Positions 24,321-32,393 of a DNA stretch of 64,000 bases are shown one piece after another. The notes beneath the pieces were generated by a model that worked only from the letters and a program-made list of their open reading frames with translations, was not told the origin of the DNA and made no database searches. The translations under genes were made by a program, and so were the position numbers. The stretch comes from Myxococcus guangdongensis (GTDB taxonomy: Bacteria > Myxococcota > Myxococcia > Myxococcales > Myxococcaceae). Within the stretch, counting starts at the first letter, position 1. Every line of letters begins with the position of its first letter. The DNA lies in the NCBI RefSeq assembly GCF_024198255.1, contig NZ_JAJVKW010000010.1:372001-436000 (forward strand), in the 5' to 3' direction.

Positions 24321-25315
24321 TGACCACCGCCATTCCCCGTACCCCTCCCGCTGTCCTGCCCGGCCCCAATGACACCTGTTGGTGCGGCAGCGGCACCAAG
24401 TACAAGAAGTGCCACCGTGGCGCCGACGCCGTCGAGGCGCGCAAGAAGGGCCCCGACGTCGCGCGCAAGGGCATCCGCCCGGGCATCATCAGCCCCCGCC
24501 GCGACGTCCCCCTGCACATCCCCCGCCCCGACTACGCCGTGTCCGGCCGCCCCCAGCGCCGCCCGAGCGACTCCGAAATCCGCTCGCCGGATGTCATCGC
24601 GCGCATGCGCAGGGCCTGCAAGGCCGCCGCGGAGGTGCTCCAGGAGGTCGCCTCCCACGTGCGCCCGGGCATCACCACCGACGAACTGGATGCCATCACC
24701 CACGAGGCCTACATCCGCCGGGGCGGCTACCCGAGCACGCTCAACTACCACGGCTTCCCCAAGTCCCTGTGCACCTCGGTCAACGAGGTCATCTGCCACG
24801 GCATCCCCGACAACCGCGCGCTGGAAGACGGCGACATCGTCAACCTGGACATCACCATCTACCTGGATGGCGTCCACGGCGACTGCTCGGCCACGCACTT
24901 CGTGGGCAAGGTGGACCCGGAGAGCGAGCGACTGGTGCGCGTCACCCGCGAGTGCATGGACGTGGGCATCGCCGCGGTGAAGCCCGGCCGGCCCATCAGC
25001 GACATCGGCCGCGCCATCGAAGACCACGCCACCAAGAACGGCGTGAGCGTGGTGCGCGCCTACTGCGGCCACGGCATCGGCGAGACGTTCCACACGTCCC
25101 TCCAGATTCCGCACTACTACGAGCCCGAGGCCGACACCCTCATGGAGCCGGGCATGATCTTCACCGTCGAGCCGATGATCAACCTGGGCGGCTGGGGCCA
25201 CCGCACGTGGGACGACGGGTGGACCGCCGTCACCGCCGACGGCAGCCGCAGCGCGCAGTTCGAGCACACGCTGCTCGTCACCGAGCAAGGCCCCGACATC
25301 CTCACGGTGGCCTGA
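24320..25315 (+). CDS. map: Type I methionine aminopeptidase with N-terminal SEC-C zinc motif
   Basis: A 331-residue protein. Residues 20-32 form a SEC-C motif (C20-W-C22...C31-H32), a zinc knuckle also found at the end of SecA. A basic linker follows, and from about residue 75 the MetAP-I fold. Metal ligands are recognisable in order: DITIYLD, GDCSATH, the His in GHGIGETFH, EPMI and the Glu in FEHT. It removes the initiator Met from nascent proteins in the cytoplasm. The SEC-C extension probably helps ribosome docking, as in other zinc-extended MetAPs (inference). A perfect hairpin follows the gene. Confidence 0.93.
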   Translation: MTTAIPRTPPAVLPGPNDTCWCGSGTKYKKCHRGADAVEARKKGPDVARKGIRPGIISPRRDVPLHIPRPDYAVSGRPQRRPSDSEIRSPDVIARMRRACKAAAEVLQEVASHVRPGITTDELDAITHEAYIRRGGYPSTLNYHGFPKSLCTSVNEVICHGIPDNRALEDGDIVNLDITIYLDGVHGDCSATHFVGKVDPESERLVRVTRECMDVGIAAVKPGRPISDIGRAIEDHATKNGVSVVRAYCGHGIGETFHTSLQIPHYYEPEADTLMEPGMIFTVEPMINLGGWGHRTWDDGWTAVTADGSRSAQFEHTLLVTEQGPDILTVA

Positions 25316-25326
25316 AGTCGCGTCAG

Positions 25327-25354
25327 CGCCCCACGGTGATGAGACCGTGGGGCG
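25327..25354 (+). terminator. Strong terminator hairpin after metAP
   Basis: Perfect 11-bp stem CGCCCCACGGT / ACCGTGGGGCG with a 6-base loop, 11 bases past the stop. No U-tract. Confidence 0.6.
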
Positions 25355-25488
25355 AAGCCACCGTGTGACGGGCGACAGTCCTCCACGGTGGGCGTCACAG
25401 GCAGGACGTCCCCTCGAAACCGCTCGGCTCGCCGCGCGCGTCTGACGCTATCCACGCGTTCCAGGCCCGAGGTCCCGAGAGGTACGCC

Positions 25489-25899
25489 GTGTCCCTCGAC
25501 ATCGCCGTCGACGCCGACCGTCTCAAGAGCGTCCAGGACGTCATCCAACTGCTGGAGGACTCCTTCCAGGTCGACTTCATCCCAGGCATCCTCAAGAAGC
25601 TGGACGAGAAGCTCCTCGTCGAGCGCGCGGCGTTCCGGACGAACACCCTCGCGCGGCGCTACGAGCTGGACGTCTACTTCGGGCTGAAGGGCCCCGAGGC
25701 GAGCTCCCGCTCCCCATTCCTCAAGGTGGGGATGTGCATCACCATCCAGCCGGAGGTCGCCGTGCGCGGCCGTCGCGAGGCGCGCTACGACGGCACGCTG
25801 GAGGTCCCCCTCACCCACGAGGCCATCACCCACGTGCCGTTCGCGCTCTACCTGCGACGCGCCACCCGGAGCGCGCTCACGACGCCTCCCTCGGAGTGA
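25489..25899 (+). CDS. Hypothetical protein
   Basis: A 136-residue soluble protein starting at GTG with GAGAGG six bases upstream. It has an acidic helical N-terminus (DADRLKSVQDVIQLLEDSF) and a beta-rich C-terminal half (YELDVYFGLKG, MCITIQPEVAVRG). There is no signal peptide and no recognised family. Its end overlaps the end of the convergent DUF2917 gene by 23 bases. Confidence 0.55.
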   Translation: MSLDIAVDADRLKSVQDVIQLLEDSFQVDFIPGILKKLDEKLLVERAAFRTNTLARRYELDVYFGLKGPEASSRSPFLKVGMCITIQPEVAVRGRREARYDGTLEVPLTHEAITHVPFALYLRRATRSALTTPPSE

Positions 25900-26233
25900 G
25901 CGCTCCCCCGCCGGTACAGGGTGAGAGCGTCGTCCCCAGGCAGAAGCGCGCGGACCTCAGCGCCTGCACCACCACCTGGCCTCCCTGGTCCAGGGGCACG
26001 CTGCCGCCGCGCTCCAGCACGTAGTCCCGAGGGTCCGACTCGAAGGTGAGCCAGAGCTGGCCTTCGGTACACGTGAGCAGCAGGCCCTCGTCCCCCTGGA
26101 TGCGCTGGCTCCAGAGCGCGCCCTCGCGCAGCCCCTGGCCGCCCGGCTCCACGCTGGGACGAGCCTCGGGCTTCAGGTGATTCCACAGCGAGCTCCAGAA
26201 GCCTCGCCGCGACGACATGAGCTTCGACTCCAT
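25877..26233 (-). CDS. DUF2917 domain protein
   Basis: A 118-residue protein. The core LTCTEGQLWLTFESDPRDYVL followed by QVVVQALRSARF matches DUF2917, a short beta-barrel-like family of unknown function. It is divergent from the MocR regulator across a 200-base spacer that contains a perfect palindrome, so it is the obvious candidate target of that regulator; DUF2917 genes are often seen beside MocR genes (recalled, not checked). Confidence 0.75.
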   Translation of the reverse strand: MESKLMSSRRGFWSSLWNHLKPEARPSVEPGGQGLREGALWSQRIQGDEGLLLTCTEGQLWLTFESDPRDYVLERGGSVPLDQGGQVVVQALRSARFCLGTTLSPCTGGGALTPREAS

Positions 26234-26312
26234 GGCACCACGACCTCCTCATGTCTCACCATGCGCTCCGTCAGGGAAACAGAACAGAGGCAGAAATCCG
26301 ACATTGTGACCA

Positions 26313-26339
26313 GTACAGTTGAAGTCCAAGGAACTGTAC
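26313..26339. promoter_or_regulatory. Perfect 8-bp inverted repeat between DUF2917 and MocR genes, candidate operator
   Basis: GTACAGTT, 11 bases, AACTGTAC. The arms are about 19 bases centre to centre, close to two helical turns, which suits a dimeric winged-helix regulator. It is placed 79 bases upstream of the DUF2917 start and 94 bases upstream of the MocR start, as expected for a shared control site. Confidence 0.6.
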
Positions 26340-26433
26340 CGGTCCGTCCGGTGGGCAGGTGTGTCTGGGCAGCGGAGCCCGAGCCCGTTACCGATACGGG
26401 TTGGCGGGAGACGGACCTCGTAGCGGGGGTGGT

Positions 26434-27870
26434 ATGGGCGCGCTGGCACACAAACCGAAGTTGTACGAGCAGGTGGCGGAGCGGCTGGAGGACGCCATCA
26501 ACGCGGGCACGTTGCGCGCGGGAGACAGGCTGCCCTCCGTGCGTCAGCTCAGCCTGCGCGAGCAGGTGAGCATCTCCACGGTGCTCCAGGCGTATCTGCA
26601 CCTGGAGTCGGTGGGCCTCATCGAGACGCGGCCGCAGTCGGGCCACTACGTGCGCCGGCGCGAGCGTCCCCGGCTCGCGGAGCCGCAGGTGTCCCGCCCC
26701 GCGACGAGCGCCACGCCCGTCACGGTGAGCGCGCTGGTGTCGCGCGTGTACCAGTCGATGCGCGACCCGAACGTCGTGCAGATGGGCGGCGCGTGGCCGT
26801 CCACGGAGCTGCTCCCCACGCGTCGGCTGTATCGGGAGCTCAACGCGCTCACCCGCGAGATGGGCGATGCGGGGATGCTGTACGACGTGCCCCCGGGGTG
26901 CCCGGAGCTGCGGCGACAGCTGGCGCGGCGCTCGCTGGACTGGGGCGCGGCGCTGTCGCCCGAGGACTTCATCATCACCGTGGGGGCGGCGGAGGCCATC
27001 CACCTGTGCCTGCTCGCCGTGGCGCGGCCGGGGGACACCATCGCCATCGAGTCGCCCGCGTACTACGGCACGCTCCAGGCCATCGAGTCGCTCGGGCTGC
27101 GCGCGTTGGAGATTCCGTGCTCACCGCGCCATGGCATGGAGCTGGATGCGCTCCAGGCGGCGCTGGAGCGGCGGCGCGTGGCGGCGGTGCTGGTGGTGCC
27201 CAGCTACAGCAACCCGGTGGGCAGCTGCATGCCCACGGCGAACCGCCAGCGCCTGGTGTCCATGCTCGAGGAGCGTGGGGTGCCGCTCATCGAGGATGAC
27301 CTGTACGGTGACCTCCACTTCGACGAGCGCAGGCCGCGCACGTGCAAGTCGTTCGACAAGACGGGCAACGTGATGCTGTGTGGCTCGTTCTCGAAGACGC
27401 TCGCGCCGGGGTTCCGCGTGGGCTACGTGGCGCCGGGTCGGTTCCGGGAGCGGGTGGAGCTCTTGAAGTTCTCGCACACGGTGGCCTCGCCCACGCTGCT
27501 GCCGCTGGCGATTGCCCGCTTCCTGGAGGAGGGCGGGTATGACCGGCACCTGCGCACGCTGCGGCGCCGGTTGACGGAGCAGGTGGCGCGCATGGCGGAG
27601 GGCGTGGCCGAGCACTTCCCGGAGGGCACTCGCGTGGCGCGTCCGGCGGGGGGCTCGCTGTTGTGGGTGGAGCTGCCGTCCACGGTGGACTCGCTGGTGC
27701 TGCATGGGCGCGCGCTGGAGGCGGGCGTGAGCATCGCGCCGGGGCCCATCTTCTCGCCCCGGCCGGACTCGTACCGGAACTTCATCCGCCTGTCGTGTGG
27801 CCAGCCGTGGACGCCGCGCATCGAAGGCGCGATGGCCACGGTGGGCCGGCTGGTGCGCACGCTGATGTGA
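26434..27870 (+). CDS. MocR/GntR family regulator with PLP-dependent aminotransferase domain
   Basis: A 478-residue protein. The N-terminal GntR winged helix (about 1-75) contains LYEQVAERLEDAI and SVRQLSLREQVSISTVLQAY. The rest is a fold-type I aminotransferase domain with the PLP lysine K321 in GSFSKTLAPGFRVGY, and SNPVG and DDLYGDL marking the cofactor pocket. MocR proteins are transcription factors that use PLP or an amino-acid adduct as ligand, not usually enzymes. ATG 26434 was chosen because homology starts there. It is divergent from DUF2917, with an inverted repeat between them. Confidence 0.88.
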   Translation: MGALAHKPKLYEQVAERLEDAINAGTLRAGDRLPSVRQLSLREQVSISTVLQAYLHLESVGLIETRPQSGHYVRRRERPRLAEPQVSRPATSATPVTVSALVSRVYQSMRDPNVVQMGGAWPSTELLPTRRLYRELNALTREMGDAGMLYDVPPGCPELRRQLARRSLDWGAALSPEDFIITVGAAEAIHLCLLAVARPGDTIAIESPAYYGTLQAIESLGLRALEIPCSPRHGMELDALQAALERRRVAAVLVVPSYSNPVGSCMPTANRQRLVSMLEERGVPLIEDDLYGDLHFDERRPRTCKSFDKTGNVMLCGSFSKTLAPGFRVGYVAPGRFRERVELLKFSHTVASPTLLPLAIARFLEEGGYDRHLRTLRRRLTEQVARMAEGVAEHFPEGTRVARPAGGSLLWVELPSTVDSLVLHGRALEAGVSIAPGPIFSPRPDSYRNFIRLSCGQPWTPRIEGAMATVGRLVRTLM

Positions 27871-27872
27871 GC

Positions 27873-28544
27873 TCAGCGCGCGAAGAGCAGGCCCGCGCCC
27901 TGGCGTGAGGCCTTGTCCAGGGCCTGTGTCACGGCGTCGAACGCGCGCGCGGGGTCTCCGCGCTGGCCGATGCGGCGGAGGCGGGAGGTGAAGCGGGCCC
28001 AGCCGCTGACGGGCTGATAGGTCGGCGCGCCGTCGAGGTGCTCGCGCAGGCCCTCGCGCAGCTGGCGCACCTCGGCGTGCGTCCAATAGCCGAGGTTCGG
28101 GTTGATGCGCTGGAGGTCCTCGGCGGCGCCTTCCTGCGGAGGGACGCGGCCCCAGACGGTGTAGCGCCAGAGTCGATGGAGGGTGTCTGGGCAGGCCGCG
28201 CGGATGACGGCCTCGGCGGCCTGGAGGTCGTCGGCGTCGGGGCGCTGCGAGGAGGCCAGCTCCAATCGCTCGCTCCGGGGCTCCTTGTCGGCGTGGACCA
28301 GGTCCTCGGCGAGCACGTCGAACAGCTCCAGCAGCTCGTCACCGAGCGGCTCGGGCAACCGCGTCAGCGCGGCGCCGCCGTGCTGGGAGAGGTGGTCCAT
28401 GAGCGCGAGCAGCACCTCCTCGTCCTCCATCGCGTCGGGGTCCTCGCGCACCACCGCGGCGCGCAGGGACGCGAGCCGGGCCGGCGTCAGCACACCGGCG
28501 AGACCTTCGGCGGGAATCAGGAAGACGGAGACAGGGGTGCTCAT
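27873..28544 (-). CDS. Hypothetical protein
   Basis: A 223-residue soluble, mostly helical acidic protein. It begins MSTPVSVFLIPAEGL and contains EEVLLALMDHLSQHGG and a C-terminal basic helix region. It has no signal, membrane segment or catalytic motif and belongs to no family I can name. Convergent with the MocR gene, the two stops being only 2 bases apart. Confidence 0.55.
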   Translation of the reverse strand: MSTPVSVFLIPAEGLAGVLTPARLASLRAAVVREDPDAMEDEEVLLALMDHLSQHGGAALTRLPEPLGDELLELFDVLAEDLVHADKEPRSERLELASSQRPDADDLQAAEAVIRAACPDTLHRLWRYTVWGRVPPQEGAAEDLQRINPNLGYWTHAEVRQLREGLREHLDGAPTYQPVSGWARFTSRLRRIGQRGDPARAFDAVTQALDKASRQGAGLLFAR

Positions 28545-28586
28545 CGCCCCTGTCTACACCGTCCCGCGGGCCTCGGCCCACACCGG

Positions 28587-30830
28587 CTACAGCCCCTGCA
28601 CCCGCACGGGCACCAAGGCATTGTCGGTGGAGCCGTCCCCCAGCTGTCCCAGGCCGTTGTAACCCCACGCCCAGAGCGAGCCGTCCGAGCGCGTGGCGAA
28701 CGAGTGATAGTCCCCCGCGACGATGTCGGTGGCTCCGGTGAGGCCGATGACCAGCCCGGGCAGCAGGCGGTTGTCCTGGGTGCCATTGCCGAGCCGGCCG
28801 TCGTAGTTGAAGCCCCAGGACCACACCGTGCCGTCCGAGCGCAGCGCGAGCGTGTGGTAGCTCCCGGTGGCGATGCGGCTCACGCCATTCAATCCGACGA
28901 CGCGGACCGGAACCGCGCTCAGCCCCGTCGTGCCGTTCCCGAGCTGTCCCGAGGCGTTGTAGCCCCAGGCCCACACGGTGCCGTCGGCGCGCAGCGCGAG
29001 CGAGAAGAACATCCCCGCCGAGACGGAGACGACGTTGTCCAGCCCGCTCACCTGGACGGGGAGGAGCGTCCAGGCCCGGGTGCCATTGCCAATCTGCCCA
29101 TCGAAGTTGTAGCCCCAGGACCACACGGTGCCGTCCGAGCGCAGCGCGAGCGTGTGTCCTCCTCCCGCGGCGATGGCCACCACCTGCGACAGCCCGGAGA
29201 CCTGGACCGGCAGCGGTTGGTCGGTGGTGGTGCCGTCACCGAGCTGCCCGTAGCGGTTGAAGCCCCAGCCCCACACGGTGCCATCCGAGCGCAGCGCGAA
29301 GGAGTAGGCGTTCCCCGCGGCGATGGCGACGATGGAGGAGAGCCCCGACACCTGGACGGGCGTCGAGCGGTCCGTGGTGGTGCCGTCGCCGAGCTGTCCG
29401 TCGAAGTTGGTGCCCCACGCCCACACGGTGCCATCCGACTTGAGGGCCACCACGTGCCGGGCCCCGGAGGAGACGGCCCTCACGCCCGACAGGCTCACTG
29501 GCAGGGGCGTGCCGCTGGGCTGCTGACTGCCATTGCCCAGCTGCCCGTTCTCGTTGTCACCCCAGGCCCAGAGCTGACCGGAGGGGCCGAGGAACAATGA
29601 ATGCAATTGCCCCGTCGTCAGGTCTGAGTTTCCCAGCGAGAGCCCGCGCACCTGCACGGGCGCCATGCGGGCCTCGAAGGTGGTGTCTCCCAGCTGGCCG
29701 AAGAGGTTGTCCCCCCAGGACCACACCGTGCCATCGGCGCACAGCACCACGGAGTGCTTGTAGCCCGCGACCAGCGTGACGCCGCCCATCATCCCCGCGT
29801 GGAGGGGCGTGAGGCTGGGGACCAGGTTCCCTGTCCCGAGCTGCCGATAGCGATTGTCACCCCAGGCCCACACCGCGCCGTCCGCGCGCACCGCGAGCGA
29901 GTGGTAGTTGCCGGCGACGACGGTGCTGACCTCGCTCAGCGCGAGCGTGACGGGGGTCGCCCGCTGCGTCGTCGTCCCATCCCCGAGCTGACCGTAGGCG
30001 TTGTAACCCCACGCCTTGAGCGTCCCGTCCGAGAGCAGCGCCAGGCCGTGGTAGGCGCCGAAGGACAGACCGACGACCTGGTTCAGCTGGGCGACACGCA
30101 CCGGGGTGATGCGGCGGGTGGTCGTCCCATCCCCAAGTTGTCCATAGCGGTTGTCGCCCCAGGACCACACCGAGCCGTCCGCGCGCAACGCCAGCGAGGA
30201 GTAACCGCCCGCGACCACCGCCACCACGTCGTCGAGCCCCACGACGCGAATCGCCGAGGCGCTGCGGGTCACCGCGCTCGTGCCGAGCTGGTTGTAGCGA
30301 TTGTCGCCCCAGGCCCACACGGTGCCGTCCGAGCGCAGCGCGAGCACATGGGAGAAGCCCGAGGCGAGCGAGACGACCTGGCTCATGCCCCGGACCTGCT
30401 GGGGCCTGGGGTTCGCGGTGAACGTCCCATCGCCGAGCTGCCCGCTGCTGTTGTCGCCCCACGCCCAGACGAGGCCATCCGAGCCCAGGCCGAGCGAGTA
30501 CTGGTCTCCGGCCGCCACGGCGCTGATGTTCGTCAGCCCGCTCACCTGCACCGGGGTGGGCTTGTCGAGGACGGTGCCGTCGCCCAGCTGCCCCAGCCGG
30601 TTGAACCCCCACGCCCAGACCGAGCCGTCCGAGTGCACGCCCACGGAGTGGTATTGCCCGAGCGCGAGTCGGGCTGGCGCGAGCCGTCCGCGCAGGGGCT
30701 GCGCCGTCGAGGTCTGTTCCGGGGCTGTCGAGAGGGGAGCCGGCTCACAGCCGATGCAGAGGCTCACGCCCAACAACAACAGGGCCCACCACCCGAACCT
30801 GTCACGTGTGCGTCGAGGTTGTTCGCGCAT
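28587..30830 (-). CDS. Exported RCC1-repeat (beta-propeller) lipoprotein, 14 repeats
   Basis: A 747-residue protein. The lipobox CIGC is near residue 22, starting from ATG 30830 with GGAAG upstream. The remainder is 14 copies of an RCC1 repeat of about 51 residues, with the core ALRSDGTVWAWGxNxxGQLGDGT. Fourteen is twice seven, so two stacked seven-bladed propellers are expected. RCC1-like proteins in bacteria act as surface binding scaffolds; the ligand is unknown. The repeats are close to one another at DNA level too, so copy number may vary among strains. The cytochrome-like gene starts upstream on the same strand. Confidence 0.88.
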   Translation of the reverse strand: MREQPRRTRDRFGWWALLLLGVSLCIGCEPAPLSTAPEQTSTAQPLRGRLAPARLALGQYHSVGVHSDGSVWAWGFNRLGQLGDGTVLDKPTPVQVSGLTNISAVAAGDQYSLGLGSDGLVWAWGDNSSGQLGDGTFTANPRPQQVRGMSQVVSLASGFSHVLALRSDGTVWAWGDNRYNQLGTSAVTRSASAIRVVGLDDVVAVVAGGYSSLALRADGSVWSWGDNRYGQLGDGTTTRRITPVRVAQLNQVVGLSFGAYHGLALLSDGTLKAWGYNAYGQLGDGTTTQRATPVTLALSEVSTVVAGNYHSLAVRADGAVWAWGDNRYRQLGTGNLVPSLTPLHAGMMGGVTLVAGYKHSVVLCADGTVWSWGDNLFGQLGDTTFEARMAPVQVRGLSLGNSDLTTGQLHSLFLGPSGQLWAWGDNENGQLGNGSQQPSGTPLPVSLSGVRAVSSGARHVVALKSDGTVWAWGTNFDGQLGDGTTTDRSTPVQVSGLSSIVAIAAGNAYSFALRSDGTVWGWGFNRYGQLGDGTTTDQPLPVQVSGLSQVVAIAAGGGHTLALRSDGTVWSWGYNFDGQIGNGTRAWTLLPVQVSGLDNVVSVSAGMFFSLALRADGTVWAWGYNASGQLGNGTTGLSAVPVRVVGLNGVSRIATGSYHTLALRSDGTVWSWGFNYDGRLGNGTQDNRLLPGLVIGLTGATDIVAGDYHSFATRSDGSLWAWGYNGLGQLGDGSTDNALVPVRVQGL

Positions 30831-30853
30831 GAGGTCTTCCTTTGGTGCGTGCG

Positions 30854-32011
30854 TCAGGGCTTGCACGCGCGCTGCCCTGTCGGGTCCTGGCATCCCTCGA
30901 GGACCCAGCGCGCGATGCGTGAGAGGGTTTCATCCGGGAGGGGCTCGCCCGCCATGGGCATCCCGGGCTTGTCGGCCACGAGCCCGTGGCGTGCTTCCAC
31001 GCGGCGGGTGGCCAGGCGCGTCCAGAACTTCGTCCCGCCGTGCTCGCGCAGGTAGCGACGCAGGCCCTCCTCGGTGGCGGTGAAGGCGCGCGCGGCGCGA
31101 GGGCTGGTGGCGTGACAGTGCACGCAGGTGGCCTCGCGCAGGAAGGGCCCCCAGAGGTGGCGGATGAAGTCAGGGGACACCGGGGCCCGCGCGGCCTCGG
31201 CGTCGAGCCGCAGCTTCGCCACGTCGGCGTCCACGGCCCGCTCCGTCTCCACGCGCTTCTCACCGAAGAGGCGATACAGCAGGCGGGCCTCCTTCAGGTC
31301 GAGGGGCACCTCGGGCATGGTGCGCTCCACGCCCGTGGGGGAGGTCACCTGGTTCGCCGCGTACGCCTGCATCCACTCCGGCGTGTAGAGCCCGAGCGTG
31401 ACGGCGCTCCTCCCCGCGAGCAGCTGCTCTCCGCCGTGGCAGGCCACGCAGCGGGTCGTCCAGAGGGACTCCGCCTGGTTGCGCTCCGGGGCGGACAGTC
31501 GTGGGTCCTGCGCGGGCGCGCGCGCCGTCGTCCGGATTCCCATGACGCGGCCGATGTCGCGGGCCTCGCGCGCGGTGAGGTCCGGATAGGCCATCATCCG
31601 GGGCGCGCGTCGACCTCCGGTGTGGGAGAGGGTGCTGGGGCGCTCGAGGAAGGCCGTCAGCCGCTCCCAGGCGATGCGAGGCGGCGCCGGGGTGGGAGAC
31701 TCCATGCGCTCGGGGGCCGTCATGTACGAGAGCGGCTCGGTCGTGGCCATGCGCTCCAGCCGCTCCTCCCTCACGGGCACCGCGACGTAGCGCGGGTCCG
31801 GCAGGCGGCGATGGCGCATCCGCGCGACGTCGTTCAGCTCCGCGTGGCAGCCGAAGCAGTGCGCGTCCGTCCAACGCCCCAGGCCGTTGCCGAAGCGCGA
31901 CTTCGGGACGGTCCGCTGCGCCGTGTGGCAGCCCGCGCATTCCGCGGACTTCTCCTCGAGCGCCTGGGCGGTGAGCCCCACCAGGAGCACGAGCGCGAAG
32001 AGGGCCTTCAA
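30854..32011 (-). CDS. Exported multihaem cytochrome c-like protein (four CxxCH)
   Basis: A 385-residue protein. The start is TTG 32011, preceded by GGAGGAG; it gives a clean signal peptide (KALFALVLLVGLTAQA). Four haem-attachment motifs are visible: C25-AG-CH, C52-FG-CH, and further on CVACH and CVHCH. The middle and C-terminal parts contain Met/His segments (MPEVPLDL, GMPMAGEPLPD) typical of distal haem ligands. It should act in periplasmic electron transfer. Its start overlaps the stop of the upstream lipoprotein gene by four bases. No oxidoreductase partner is nearby. Confidence 0.82.
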   Translation of the reverse strand: MKALFALVLLVGLTAQALEEKSAECAGCHTAQRTVPKSRFGNGLGRWTDAHCFGCHAELNDVARMRHRRLPDPRYVAVPVREERLERMATTEPLSYMTAPERMESPTPAPPRIAWERLTAFLERPSTLSHTGGRRAPRMMAYPDLTAREARDIGRVMGIRTTARAPAQDPRLSAPERNQAESLWTTRCVACHGGEQLLAGRSAVTLGLYTPEWMQAYAANQVTSPTGVERTMPEVPLDLKEARLLYRLFGEKRVETERAVDADVAKLRLDAEAARAPVSPDFIRHLWGPFLREATCVHCHATSPRAARAFTATEEGLRRYLREHGGTKFWTRLATRRVEARHGLVADKPGMPMAGEPLPDETLSRIARWVLEGCQDPTGQRACKP

Positions 32012-32325
32012 GGGTTGTCTCCTCCGCCAGGGATGAACTGGAGGCGCGAGGGCTGGTCCGGCGGGCTCCGCACCCAGCCCGTGCACAGGGTCTCGAAGTC
32101 CTCAACGCTCGCCGCGTCCGTCTCGGTGCACGCCGCATAGGCCTGCACCAGGGTGTAGCCGGAGAAGGTCCCATCCGCGGCGTCTGTCGTTTCGCGCACG
32201 TGTCTGACGATGCAGGCCCGGAGCGCGTCGGTCCGCCCGGCGTCGGTGGGGCCGGAGGGAGGCGTGTCCGGCTTGCAAGCGCTCAGCACGAGCAGCGTGG
32301 CGAGGCTCCAGCCGCGTTTCCACAT
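32008..32325 (-). CDS. Small lipoprotein upstream of the cytochrome
   Basis: A 105-residue protein with lipobox LVLSAC (C18) from ATG 32325, AGGAG upstream. Three further cysteines and an acidic mature part (TDAADGTFSGYTLVQAY). It is translationally coupled to the multihaem protein, which suggests a partner in the same periplasmic complex (inference). No family recognised. Confidence 0.65.
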   Translation of the reverse strand: MWKRGWSLATLLVLSACKPDTPPSGPTDAGRTDALRACIVRHVRETTDAADGTFSGYTLVQAYAACTETDAASVEDFETLCTGWVRSPPDQPSRLQFIPGGGDNP

Positions 32326-32350
32326 GAGGGGTGCTCCTGGTGACTGGGGT

Positions 32351-32380
32351 CCGGCCCCGTGTCGTGGTGCACGGGGCCGG
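32351..32380 (-). terminator. Strong terminator hairpin after the secreted protein gene at 32394
   Basis: Perfect 11-bp stem CCGGCCCCGTG / CACGGGGCCGG with an 8-base loop, separating the secreted-protein gene from the lipoprotein gene downstream. Confidence 0.6.
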
Positions 32381-32393
32381 AAGAGGGCGCGAC

